From: an uncultured Pseudomonadales bacterium
Lineage (GTDB): Bacteria > Pseudomonadota > Gammaproteobacteria > Pseudomonadales > UBA7434
Direction of reading: 5' to 3'
Assembly (NCBI GenBank): GCA_943788835.1
Contig: CALSRU010000004.1
Coordinates: forward strand, 27,941-91,940
DNA: 64,000 nt
The translations under genes and the position numbers were made by a program. The first letter of the stretch is position 1, and every line of letters starts with the position of its first letter. A model generated the notes under the pieces. It ran no database searches, was not told the origin of the DNA, and saw nothing but the letters and a program-made list of their open reading frames with translations. Of the stretch, positions 54,407 through 62,713 are shown piece by piece.

Positions 54407-55243
54407 ATGCCTTTAAATATGTCGTTACGCATGAAATCGATGCTGCTCACAGTCGTGTTTAGCATCGTACTCTTGGGCCTCTGGGAGCTGGTCGTTCAGC
54501 CCCCAGAGAGCACCGAGCCACTCACTGAGTATGAGATGTTGTTGGGGTCTTCTGATCAAGAGGCGCGGGTGCCCCCACCATCGAAAGTCATCACCTTGGC
54601 TTTTAAGGAGCTTGGCGATCCGTTTTATGATGCCGGTCCCAATGACAAGGGTATTGGTATTCAGTTGGGTTATTCACTCTACAGAGTGTTAACTGGTTTT
54701 TTCATGGCTTTTTTGATTGCCATACCTGCGGGTTTTTTGATTGGCATGTCACCGCTGATGTATCAAACCCTTAACCCCTTTATTCAGTTGTTGCGACCCA
54801 TCTCTCCGCTGGCTTGGATGCCGCTGGCTCTTTTCGTTATAAGAGACTCCGAAGCATCTGCCATTTTTGTCATTTTCATTTGCTCCATTTGGCCGATGTT
54901 GGTTAATACAGCTTTTGGTGTGGCCAACGTGCGGGAAGACTGGCTGAAAGTTGCAAGCACCCATGAACTGAGCCACCTGCGCACAGCGTTCACGGTGATT
55001 CTACCAGCCGCAGCCCCCACCATTCTCACAGGAATGCGAATTTCAATTGGTATCGCCTGGCTTGTGATTGTTGCGGCCGAAATGTTGGTAGGGGGTACTG
55101 GTATTGGTTACTACGTTTGGAATGAGTGGAACAACTTAGATTTAACTGCTGTGATTTTTTCCATCTTAATGATCGGCTTGGTGGGCATGATTTTAGATTT
55201 ACTACTGTCTAGTGCCCTGAAATTCGTTGAATACAAAGAGTAA
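54407..55243 (+). CDS. ABC transporter permease, NrtB/CynB type
   Basis: A 278-residue inner-membrane permease with about six membrane helices. A periplasmic segment follows the first helix (about 30-85) and the EAA-type cytoplasmic loop is visible as WLKVASTHELSHLRTAFTVILPAAAPTILTGMR. The closest families are the nitrate, cyanate and taurine uptake permeases. It lies between its binding protein and ATPase with spacings of 5 and 6 bases, so the three are certainly one operon. Confidence 0.88.
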   Translation: MPLNMSLRMKSMLLTVVFSIVLLGLWELVVQPPESTEPLTEYEMLLGSSDQEARVPPPSKVITLAFKELGDPFYDAGPNDKGIGIQLGYSLYRVLTGFFMAFLIAIPAGFLIGMSPLMYQTLNPFIQLLRPISPLAWMPLALFVIRDSEASAIFVIFICSIWPMLVNTAFGVANVREDWLKVASTHELSHLRTAFTVILPAAAPTILTGMRISIGIAWLVIVAAEMLVGGTGIGYYVWNEWNNLDLTAVIFSILMIGLVGMILDLLLSSALKFVEYKE

Positions 55244-55249
55244 GAGAAA

Positions 55250-56170
55250 ATGTCGCAATATTTTGTTCACGTGCAAAACCTAGCTAAACGCTACCCGGTG
55301 AAAGGCGAGAAAGAGCCCACGACAATTTATGAGAACGCCAACTTTGGTATTCATAAAGGCGAGTTCGTTTGCATCATCGGTCACTCCGGCTGTGGTAAGT
55401 CCACTATCTTGAATGCGCTGGCGGGCTTAGATGAGCCTACCGAGGGTGGTGTGATTATGGATGGCCAAGAAGTCGTTGGCCCAAGCCTTGACCGTGGGAT
55501 TGTTTTTCAAAACTACAGTCTTCTACCGTGGCTTACGGTTTTTCAAAATGTTTATTTTGGCGTGCGTGCACGCTGGCCGGGCTGGACCAAGGAAAAACTC
55601 GACGATCACTGTAATAAATATCTAGAGATGGTAGGCCTGGGCGGCAAAGGAAAGCTTAAGCCCTCAGAGCTTTCGGGTGGTATGCGTCAGCGTGTGAGTA
55701 TCGCGCGAGCTTTTGCCACCGAACCCAAACTGTTGCTACTTGATGAGCCCTTCGGTGCGCTGGATGCCCTCACACGCGGGTTGATTCAAGAAGAGCTGGT
55801 GAAGATTTGGGAAGAGACTCAGCAAACAGTGTTTATGATCACGCACGATGTTGACGAGGCTATATTGCTGGCTGACCGGATCATAGTGATGTCTAACGGG
55901 CCAAAGGCGCGTGTAGCCGAGTCGGTTGTTGTTGACATTCCTCGCCCGCGTAAGCGCAGCACCATTATAGATGATCCCGGTTATTACAAAATCAGAAATT
56001 ATCTGGTGGACTTTCTTGTTAATCGCTCGGAGGAGCTATCGGGCAAGTCACCCCAGCCCAACGAGTACCCGGTAACGGTCAATCCAGTTGCCATTAATCG
56101 GCCGAGTGATACTGAACCGCCGATTGTAATTGATCAGGCGGCAGAAAAATTGTCTGTACCAGCCGCCTAA
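55250..56170 (+). CDS. ABC transporter ATP-binding protein, NrtD/CynD type
   Basis: A 306-residue nucleotide-binding subunit with Walker A GHSGCGKST, Q-loop IVFQNYSLLPWL, ABC signature LSGGMRQRV, Walker B LLLLDEPFGALD and H-loop MITHDVDEA. A C-terminal extension of about 60 residues is low in homology and proline-rich. It completes the first transporter; cynS begins 50 bases later. Confidence 0.92.
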   Translation: MSQYFVHVQNLAKRYPVKGEKEPTTIYENANFGIHKGEFVCIIGHSGCGKSTILNALAGLDEPTEGGVIMDGQEVVGPSLDRGIVFQNYSLLPWLTVFQNVYFGVRARWPGWTKEKLDDHCNKYLEMVGLGGKGKLKPSELSGGMRQRVSIARAFATEPKLLLLDEPFGALDALTRGLIQEELVKIWEETQQTVFMITHDVDEAILLADRIIVMSNGPKARVAESVVVDIPRPRKRSTIIDDPGYYKIRNYLVDFLVNRSEELSGKSPQPNEYPVTVNPVAINRPSDTEPPIVIDQAAEKLSVPAA

Positions 56171-56220
56171 ATTTATAAATTTGACATCTAATTTTTTGTA
56201 TCGAATGAGAGGAAATTGTT

Positions 56221-56661
56221 ATGACCAAAATTGAAATGACCGAAATGATTATGGCTGCTAAGGCAGCGAAAGGCCTGAGCTGGGAAACCATTGCAGCGGC
56301 TGCGGATATGTCTCCAGTGTTTATAACTTCTTGCTGTTTAGGTATGAATAGTACCCCTGTATCAGCGGCGGCGGCTATTTGTGAAACATTAGGCCTTGAT
56401 GCCGAGGTCAACGCAGCTCTCGAAGCGTTCCCTACCAAAATATGGGATCAAGCTGTGCCTACAGACCCTTGTATATACCGTCTGTACGAAGTAGTGGGCG
56501 TGTACGGCGATACTTTAAAAGAAATCATCCAAGAGAAATTTGGGGACGGCATCATGAGTGCCATTGATTTCACTATGGAAGTTGAGAAAAAAGAAAATCC
56601 TAAAGGTGACCGCGTGGTTATCACTATGGATGGAAAGTTTCTTAAATACAACGCTTGGTAA
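56221..56661 (+). CDS. cynS: cyanate hydratase (cyanase)
   Basis: Converts cyanate and bicarbonate to ammonia and CO2 via carbamate, detoxifying cyanate and supplying nitrogen. The 146-residue protein has the N-terminal helix-turn-helix-like domain (residues 1-75) and the C-terminal catalytic domain. Catalytic Arg and Glu are visible in IYRLYEVVGVYG and the Ser in GIMSAIDF, corresponding to Arg96, Glu99 and Ser122 of E. coli CynS, with YGDTLKEIIQEKFGDG between. All key residues are intact. A GAGAGG ribosome-binding site precedes it, and a small GGCC hairpin follows. Confidence 0.95.
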   Translation: MTKIEMTEMIMAAKAAKGLSWETIAAAADMSPVFITSCCLGMNSTPVSAAAAICETLGLDAEVNAALEAFPTKIWDQAVPTDPCIYRLYEVVGVYGDTLKEIIQEKFGDGIMSAIDFTMEVEKKENPKGDRVVITMDGKFLKYNAW

Positions 56662-56748
56662 GCCCATTGCTTGGTGAACTCAATTTAAACATGAGCAAAA
56701 AAACGTAGGCCGATTGGCCTAATTTTAAAGAGACACTTGGTGTTGACC

Positions 56749-57159
56749 ATGGAACTAAAGCCACCTTTACCGCCTTTTACTGAGGCAACTGCGAAACAAA
56801 AAGTTCAAGCAGCGGAGGACGCCTGGAATACTCGCGACGCCGAGCGGGTTTGCATGGCCTACACCGAGGACTCAACTTGGCGTAATCGAGGCGAGTTCTT
56901 TAATGGTCGCGAAGCCATCAAGGCGTTTCTAATACGTAAGTGGGCAAAGGAACACGAGTACAAACTCAAAAAGTGGCTTTGGAGTTTTACGGGCAATCAT
57001 ATTTCGGCGAAGTTCGAGTATGAGTGGCACGATGACGCAGGTCAGTGGTATCGCTCATATGGCAATGAGCAGTGGGAGTTTGCGAGTAATGGTCAAATGC
57101 AACGACGCGAGGCCAGCATCAACGATGTGCCCATTGATGCAGCTGATCGCCGCCTTTAG
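56749..57159 (+). CDS. DUF1348 (SnoaL/NTF2-like) protein
   Basis: A small NTF2-like protein of about 136 residues matching DUF1348: [43 protein letters not shown], then [23 protein letters not shown] and ASINDVPI near the end. Function unproven; some NTF2-like proteins bind or isomerise small molecules. Family members also occur near cyanase genes in other bacteria, from memory, which suggests a role in cyanate metabolism. The ATG at 56749 has no ribosome-binding site, so an upstream GTG (56740) or TTG (56737) is possible. Confidence 0.8.
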   Translation: MELKPPLPPFTEATAKQKVQAAEDAWNTRDAERVCMAYTEDSTWRNRGEFFNGREAIKAFLIRKWAKEHEYKLKKWLWSFTGNHISAKFEYEWHDDAGQWYRSYGNEQWEFASNGQMQRREASINDVPIDAADRRL

Positions 57160-57229
57160 TCATTCTGTTAGTCGGCACAAAAGGCTCAGAAGATTTGCAA
57201 TGAACAACAAACAAGTTTAGGAGAGTGTT

Positions 57230-57430
57230 ATGGGATTTGGTGGGATTAGTATTTGGCAGCTGTTGATTGTACTTGCCATTGTGGTGCTGTTATTTGGTAC
57301 GAAGCGATTAAAGGGCATTGGCGGTGATCTAGGCGGCGCTATTAAAGGCTTTAAAAAAGCGATTGGTGATGACTCTGCTGCTAGCGAACAGCCTGCTGTA
57401 GCAGATGCCGGCCAAGCCGAGACCAAATAG
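57230..57430 (+). CDS. tatA: twin-arginine translocase subunit TatA
   Basis: A 66-residue TatA with an N-terminal membrane helix ([17 protein letters not shown]), the hinge [14 protein letters not shown] and an amphipathic helix [14 protein letters not shown], then an acidic tail. The LFGxxKLxxxG-type signature is well conserved. It has a TAGGAG ribosome-binding site and is followed 3 bases later by tatB. It sits inside the cyanase cluster rather than next to hisE or ubiB, the usual gammaproteobacterial site. Confidence 0.93.
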   Translation: MGFGGISIWQLLIVLAIVVLLFGTKRLKGIGGDLGGAIKGFKKAIGDDSAASEQPAVADAGQAETK

Positions 57431-57433
57431 CTT

Positions 57434-57856
57434 ATGGGCTTTTTTGAAATACTACTGATTGCGGTTGTGGCTCTACTGGTAGTGGGGCCCGAGCGAATGC
57501 CTGAGGCCGTTCGCTCGGCGGCGCTCACCTTCGGCAAAGTTAAGCGAAGTCTAAGTAGCGCGCGTAGTGAAATAGAAAAGCAAATAGGCATGGATGAGAT
57601 TCGACGCCAAATTCATAACGAAGATGTGATGGATAATCTCAGTAAAATCAAAGCCGGGTTATCAGACATCGACAAGCAAATTGACTCGGGTGAAGTAGCT
57701 ATGCCTTACGATCAAGAGGCCTACGACGAATTACACAGCCAGGTCGGCGCTGCTCTTCCCAGCACAGGCGAGGAGTCGGTGGCTTGCGAAAACGAAATAG
57801 AGCAAATCGCGCGAACCAAAGCTAATGAAGCGCTCCCGGCGGGTTCGATGCTATGA
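57434..57856 (+). CDS. tatB: twin-arginine translocase subunit TatB
   Basis: A 140-residue TatB with an N-terminal helix (MGFFEILLIAVVALLVVGPERMPE) carrying the Glu and GPERLP-type hinge that separate TatB from TatA. Coiled-coil helices follow (VRSAALTFGKVKRSLSSARSEIEKQIG) and a longer acidic C-terminus. TatB with TatC forms the receptor for twin-arginine signals. It overlaps tatC by 4 bases (ATGA). Confidence 0.92.
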   Translation: MGFFEILLIAVVALLVVGPERMPEAVRSAALTFGKVKRSLSSARSEIEKQIGMDEIRRQIHNEDVMDNLSKIKAGLSDIDKQIDSGEVAMPYDQEAYDELHSQVGAALPSTGEESVACENEIEQIARTKANEALPAGSML

Positions 57857-58632
57857 ATGCAGATGCTGAACATTCAAGTAAGCCGGTTGCAGCGACGTGG
57901 GTCAGTCACCTACTCGAGCTACGAGACCGTCTGCTGTATGTACTATTTGCCGTTGGCATAGTTTTTTTAGCGTTGGTAGGCTTTGCTAACGAAATCTATA
58001 CTTTTATAGCCAACCCTTTAATGGTTTTTTTGCCTGAAAACGCCTCAATGATTGCAACTGAGGTGGCAACGCCTTTCCTGACCCCCTTCAAGTTAACTTT
58101 TTTCGTGGCCTTTGTGGCAGCTTTGCCGGTTGTGCTTTATCAGGGTTGGGCCTTTTTGGCGCCGGGTTTATACAACAATGAAAAGTCATTAATTTTTCCT
58201 TTAATCGCCTCAAGCGTAGTTCTTTTTTATAGTGGTATCGCTTTTTGCTATTTTGTCGTTTTACCGTTGGTGTTTGGTTTTTTTACTTCTATGGCTCCAG
58301 AGGGCGTCACTGTGATGACTGATATTGCGAGCTACTTAGACTTCGTCGTAAAGTTATTTGTAGCCTTTGGAGTAGTTTTTGAAATACCCATTGCTATTAT
58401 TTTACTTCTTCGATCGGGCGCGATAAGCCCAGAGTCACTTGAAAATAAACGGCCCTATGTAGTTGTAGGCTGCTTTGTTCTGGGCATGTTTCTCACGCCT
58501 CCCGACGTTATCTCGCAGATGTTATTAGCACTACCCATGTGGCTGCTCTATGAATTGGGAGTATTTATTGGGCGCAGGCTAGTCCTTAACAAAAAAGAAG
58601 GTGGCGATAATGTCACTGACGCTGTGGCATAA
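57853..58632 (+). CDS. tatC: twin-arginine translocase subunit TatC
   Basis: The 259-residue TatC receptor with six membrane helices. It shows the N-terminal HLLELRDRLLYVLF motif, the Glu in TPFKLTFFVAFVAALPVVLYQGWAFLAPGL, and the FLTPPDVISQMLLALPMWLLYELG helix five region. All are signature TatC sequences, including the Tat-signal-binding Glu of the N-terminal segment. It is overlapped with tatB and completes a full TatABC set in the locus. Confidence 0.94.
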   Translation: MNADAEHSSKPVAATWVSHLLELRDRLLYVLFAVGIVFLALVGFANEIYTFIANPLMVFLPENASMIATEVATPFLTPFKLTFFVAFVAALPVVLYQGWAFLAPGLYNNEKSLIFPLIASSVVLFYSGIAFCYFVVLPLVFGFFTSMAPEGVTVMTDIASYLDFVVKLFVAFGVVFEIPIAIILLLRSGAISPESLENKRPYVVVGCFVLGMFLTPPDVISQMLLALPMWLLYELGVFIGRRLVLNKKEGGDNVTDAVA

Positions 58633-58746
58633 GGGGTGAGCGCTTAATTCTTTTTTTTAAAAGCTGCATCAACGGCAGCAGCTCTATCAACGTACCGTTA
58701 AATGGTTAACGCCATCAATCAACCTAAGTCAATCGAGGATTATTTT

Positions 58747-59985
58747 ATGAAAAGTTATATGTCACATCGCACGCGACCTCTTGGACTTCGTCCAAAAACT
58801 ATGGCAGCCGCGTGCCTAGCTGTTATGACATCGTCTGTTACAGCCACGGCCACTGCAGCCGATTCAATTACTGAGGCGCTAACTAGCGGCAAGGGTTTTG
58901 CTGATATTCGCATGCGTTATGAAACTGTTGAGCAGGACAATGCATTAAAAGATGCAACCGCAGCAACGATTAGAACCCGTGTAGGCTATAAAACGGGTAG
59001 TTACAGCGGCTTCTCAGCGCTGGTTGAAATGGAAGATAGCCGCGCTATTGCCGGCCAAGATGAATATTCTGTACCCCCAACAGGCTTTAACACTGGCGTC
59101 TATTCAGTGATTGCTGATCCAGGGACAACTGAAATTGATCAGGCGTTTATTCAATATAGCAACGAGTCAGTGACTGCTAAAGTCGGCGCTCAGGTAATCG
59201 CTTTGGATGGTCAGCGTTTTATCGGTCATGTTGGCTGGCGTCAGGATCGGGCAACGTATGATGCGGTGTCGGCTAAGTTCGAGCCTATGGATAAACTATC
59301 GGTTACCTTAGCGCACATTTATGGCCGCAATAGAATTTTTGCGGAAGTGCAGGATCAAGATTCAAAAGATAACCTTTTGAATGCAGCTTACACCACTGAT
59401 TTTGGAAAAATAGTAGGCTATGCGTATCTGTTAGAAGATGATTTTGGCTTCAATACTGTGCGAGACACTTATGGCATTAGCTTAACGGGCAGCACTAAAA
59501 TTGATGACATCAAAGTTATGTACGCGGCAGAGTATGCCAGCCAAAGTTTAGAGAATGATGCGGGCGTTGATAATTCAATGGACTACATGTTTTTAGAAGC
59601 AGGTGCAGTAGTTAGTGGCATTACCGCTAAAATTGGTTATGAAGTGTTGGGCTCCGATGATGGTGAGGTAGGTTTCGCTACTCCATTGGCTACGGTACAT
59701 AAGTTCAATGGCTGGGCCGACACGTTCATCAGCACTCCAGCGAACGGTTTGGTCGACACCTACATAAGCGTAGGTACAAAGTTCGGCCCTGGTAAGCTAG
59801 CGGCGATTTATCATGATTTTGCAGCCGATAATGGCAGTGATGATTATGGCTCAGAATTGGATGTTGTGTACGGCATGAAGTTTGGTAAGGCCTATAGCGC
59901 AGGCATTAAATATGCAGATTACAGCAGCGACGGGTATGCCGTTGACACACAGAAGTTGTGGGTGTGGTTTGGTGTGAAAATCTAA
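58747..59985 (+). CDS. outer-membrane porin
   Basis: A 412-residue porin with a signal peptide ending TATATAADS and many alternating beta strands, closing with ...QKLWVWFGVKI, a C-terminal aromatic-rich strand suited to the BAM complex. It resembles alginate-export/OprD-like porins in RIRTRVGYKT-like motifs (FADIRMRYETVEQD, IRTRVGYKTG, FIGHVGWRQDRATYDAV). It probably admits the transported solute across the outer membrane. The ATG at 58747 has GAGGA at good spacing; an in-frame ATG at 58702 is less likely. Confidence 0.85.
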   Translation: MKSYMSHRTRPLGLRPKTMAAACLAVMTSSVTATATAADSITEALTSGKGFADIRMRYETVEQDNALKDATAATIRTRVGYKTGSYSGFSALVEMEDSRAIAGQDEYSVPPTGFNTGVYSVIADPGTTEIDQAFIQYSNESVTAKVGAQVIALDGQRFIGHVGWRQDRATYDAVSAKFEPMDKLSVTLAHIYGRNRIFAEVQDQDSKDNLLNAAYTTDFGKIVGYAYLLEDDFGFNTVRDTYGISLTGSTKIDDIKVMYAAEYASQSLENDAGVDNSMDYMFLEAGAVVSGITAKIGYEVLGSDDGEVGFATPLATVHKFNGWADTFISTPANGLVDTYISVGTKFGPGKLAAIYHDFAADNGSDDYGSELDVVYGMKFGKAYSAGIKYADYSSDGYAVDTQKLWVWFGVKI

Positions 59986-60008
59986 AACGTTTGTTGTTGT
60001 CAATTTGA

Positions 60009-60042
60009 TGCGGCTGGTCGTTGCGTAATTCGACCAGCCGCA
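60009..60042 (+). terminator. strong hairpin ending the first cluster
   Basis: A perfect 12-bp stem with a 10-base loop, 24 bases after the porin stop. There is no U-run, so it may be an mRNA-stabilising end rather than an intrinsic terminator. Confidence 0.55.
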
Positions 60043-60521
60043 CATTGAAAGTTATGTAGATTATTTTCTGATACGCAAGGTGGCCTTGTTGGCCGATTAT
60101 AAAATTTAAATAAAGCTTTCTTTAGAGCCTGTTTCACGGCACATAAATTTATAGAAATTATCAGCAATAACCGGAATTTTTCAACCGATACAGTTTTTTT
60201 GGTTGATCAATTTAACGAGAAATTAAAAGCCATCGCTGTATAAAACTCTTTCCTTCTTGCCCAGTTTCTTCTTTCCTTTTTCTTTTTGGCTTCGTCATGT
60301 GCTGCCTCGGCTGGCCTTTTTTTTTGCGTTATTAGCCAACGCATCAAGTGCTAAGCAGTCAGGCATACCTAATAAAATCGCATTTCTTGCTCGACAATAT
60401 GTCAGTATTTTCTGCGCATAGATTGCCAATGTTGGACAATGCTTGAGTTGACTAACAGTTTTAATCAGCTGTTTTTATTGTATCTTTCACAACAGTATGA
60501 TTTGCATGTAAATTTAATTAT

Positions 60522-60537
60522 TGGCCTGTTAATTGCA
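60522..60537 (+). promoter_or_regulatory. sigma-54 (-24/-12) promoter of the second cassette
   Basis: TGGCCTGTTAATTGCA: TGG at -24 and TTGCA at -12 with invariant GG and GC ten bases apart, matching the sigma-54 consensus well. It lies about 60 bases before the ATPase gene. A possible upstream activator site is the imperfect palindrome near 60424-60442. Confidence 0.75.
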
Positions 60538-60597
60538 GCCTAGAAGGTAGTGTTTGTTTACGTTTTCAGGAAAACATTATTTGTAGGAGCAACCCTC

Positions 60598-61395
60598 ATG
60601 GGTGCAACGATTTCACTCGATTATATTTCTCACCGCTATCAGGCAGCGGGACCCAACACCTTGTCGGGCATTAATAATTGCATCAAGCCGGGTGAGTTGT
60701 GCGCGCTTATAGGGCGCAGTGGTTGCGGTAAATCAACACTGTTGCACATGATGGCCGGACTGTTAATACCTTCCGAGGGCTGCGTAAGAATCAATAACCA
60801 GCAAGTGCAGAAGCCTAGTGCCAAGTGGAACATGATGTTTCAAAAGGCCTCGTTGTACCCTTGGATGTCAGTTAAGGAGAATGCCGCTCTGGGTTTACTG
60901 TTTGCTGGCGTTTCGCCTGCCCAAGCGAGTGAAAAAATCGACGGCTTGTTGGACATGGTGGGGCTGCACGACAGAAAAGATGCCCGTGTACAGAGCTTGT
61001 CCGGTGGCCAGCAGCAGCGCGTGGCGCTAGCACGCTCGCTGGCAACCGAGCCTGAAGTGCTTTTGTTAGACGAGCCTTTCTCGGCTCTTGATGCATTCAC
61101 TCGGGGCGCTCTGCAAGAAGAGGTCCCTCTCATTTGCCGCAAGCTCAATATAACTATGGTAACCGTAACGCATGACATTGATGAAGCGATTACGATGGCC
61201 GATCGTGTTCTGATTATGTCGCAAAACCCCGGGCGTATTGTCGACGAACTAAGCGTAGACCTGCCATGGCCGCGTCGGCATATGGATCACAAATTTCAGC
61301 ATTTGCGAGATGAGTTAATGCAGATGTTCGTGCAAACAGAAACTACCAGCATTCAAGCGAGCGATCCCTCAATTAGCAAAACTGTTGCAGCCTAA
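60598..61395 (+). CDS. second ABC transporter ATP-binding protein, NrtD/CynD type
   Basis: A 265-residue nucleotide-binding subunit with Walker A GRSGCGKST, Q-loop MMFQKASLYPWM, signature LSGGQQQRV, Walker B VLLLDEPFSALD and H-loop VTHDIDEA. The ATG at 60598 has TAGGAG upstream and fits the family; an open frame to 60550 is ignored. It opens the second transport cassette, whose order (ATPase, binding protein, permease) differs from the first, so the two did not arise by simple tandem duplication of an intact operon. Confidence 0.9.
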   Translation: MGATISLDYISHRYQAAGPNTLSGINNCIKPGELCALIGRSGCGKSTLLHMMAGLLIPSEGCVRINNQQVQKPSAKWNMMFQKASLYPWMSVKENAALGLLFAGVSPAQASEKIDGLLDMVGLHDRKDARVQSLSGGQQQRVALARSLATEPEVLLLDEPFSALDAFTRGALQEEVPLICRKLNITMVTVTHDIDEAITMADRVLIMSQNPGRIVDELSVDLPWPRRHMDHKFQHLRDELMQMFVQTETTSIQASDPSISKTVAA

Positions 61396-61420
61396 TTCAC
61401 TTACACAAAAGGAAAACGTT

Positions 61421-62713
61421 ATGAAGAAGATCACGACACCTACCACATCAGTCAGTCTCAATGAGGCAAACGACGATGCTATGAGCCAAGATGACCTTGA
61501 TTACTTGCAGGAGCACGAGATGAATCGCCGCGATTTCGTGATGGATTCACTCGCTATGGGTGGTTTGGCGGCCACATTTGGTTTGACCGGCAGCGCAGCT
61601 TCTTGGGCGAGCATTCAGCCGCCGGAAGATGAAGTGCTGCGTATCGGCTATTTGCCCATTACCGACGCAACGGTTTTGTTGGTTGCACATGCCAAAGGTT
61701 TTTTTGAGGAGGAGGGTATTAAGACCGAGAGGCCCACGCTAATTCGTGGTTGGTCACCACTGATTGAAGGTTTTGCTGCCGGTAAATTTAATCTGGTCCA
61801 TTTTTTAAAACCGATCCCAATGTGGATGCGCTACAACAATGGCTTTCCGGTAAAAATCATGTCGTGGGCTCATCTCAATGGTTCAGGGCTAGTGGTTGGC
61901 AAGCATACTGGAGTGGAAAGTTTTGATGGTTTAGGTGGTAAGCAGGTGGCAGTTCCATATTGGTATTCGATGCACAATATCGTATTACAAATGGCTCTGC
62001 GAAATGTAGGCTTGAAACCGGTCATCAAAGGATATGGAGAAGACCTTGCAGCGGACGAAGTAAACTTACAGATTATGCCGCCGCCTGATATGCCACCCGC
62101 CCTTGCAGCGAAGAAAATAGACGCGTTTATTGTTGCTGAGCCCTTCAACGCAGCAGGAGAGTTGTTGGCAGGCGGCAAGATGCTGCGCTTTACTGGTGAC
62201 ATGTGGAAAAATCATCCATGCTGCGTGGTCTGTATGAACGAGGACAAGGTTAAAGCTAATCCTGAGTGGACTCAAAAAGTGATGAATGCGATTGTTAAGG
62301 CTCAAATTTACTCCCAGCAAAACAAAAAGGAGGTTGCCTACCTGCTGTCTAAAGATGGGGAAGGGTACCTGCCGATGAAGGCCAATGTGGTCGAGCGTGC
62401 CATGACACTTTATGACGAGGAAAGTTATGCAGAGCCAGACGCTATACAAAATCCCGACTGGGAGAGTGGACGAATTGACTTTCAACCATGGCCTTTCCCA
62501 TCGGCCACTAAGTTGATTGTGAACGAACTTAAAAGCACGTTAGTTGGCGGCGATGCTACATTTTTGAAGGATCTAGATCCTAACTTTGTGGTTGAAGATT
62601 TGGTCGACTATCAATTTGTTAAGGCTGCCATGGAGAAGCACAGCGGCTGGGAAGATGTACCAGGGTTCAACGCTGAAAATCCATTTGAACGCGAAGAGAT
62701 TATTAATTTATGA
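61421..62713 (+). CDS. second ABC transporter substrate-binding protein, Tat-exported
   Basis: A 430-residue binding protein of the NrtA/CmpA type, with a ligand-binding body from about residue 70 (LRIGYLPITDATVLLVAHAKGFFEEEGI, VAVPYWYSMHNIVLQMAL, KNHPCCVVCMNE). A twin-arginine motif MNRRDFVM (residues 34-41) precedes a hydrophobic segment, behind a 33-residue acidic N-terminal extension. It shares the HPCC motif and overall layout with the binding protein at 52941 but is clearly divergent, so ligand preference may differ. It overlaps the permease by 4 bases (ATGA). Confidence 0.86.
   Translation: MKKITTPTTSVSLNEANDDAMSQDDLDYLQEHEMNRRDFVMDSLAMGGLAATFGLTGSAASWASIQPPEDEVLRIGYLPITDATVLLVAHAKGFFEEEGIKTERPTLIRGWSPLIEGFAAGKFNLVHFLKPIPMWMRYNNGFPVKIMSWAHLNGSGLVVGKHTGVESFDGLGGKQVAVPYWYSMHNIVLQMALRNVGLKPVIKGYGEDLAADEVNLQIMPPPDMPPALAAKKIDAFIVAEPFNAAGELLAGGKMLRFTGDMWKNHPCCVVCMNEDKVKANPEWTQKVMNAIVKAQIYSQQNKKEVAYLLSKDGEGYLPMKANVVERAMTLYDEESYAEPDAIQNPDWESGRIDFQPWPFPSATKLIVNELKSTLVGGDATFLKDLDPNFVVEDLVDYQFVKAAMEKHSGWEDVPGFNAENPFEREEIINL

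Larger units (their letters stand above)
59986..60597. other. porin-to-second-cassette intergenic region
   Basis: No gene. It contains a 12-bp hairpin just after the porin (60009-60042, TGCGGCTGGTCG with CGACCAGCCGCA), an AT-rich middle, an imperfect palindrome ATTGCCAATG-TTGGACAAT near 60424-60442, and a sigma-54 promoter at 60522-60537. Confidence 0.6.

Noticed and set aside
56180..56210. TTGACA before cynS as a separate sigma-70 promoter
   Set aside because: No acceptable -10 at 16-18 bases; cynS most likely belongs to the upstream sigma-54 operon.
56706..56725. TAGGCC-GATT-GGCCTA hairpin between cynS and the DUF1348 gene as a terminator
   Set aside because: Short stem with a weak T-run (ATTTT) inside an apparently continuous operon; at most an attenuating or processing hairpin.
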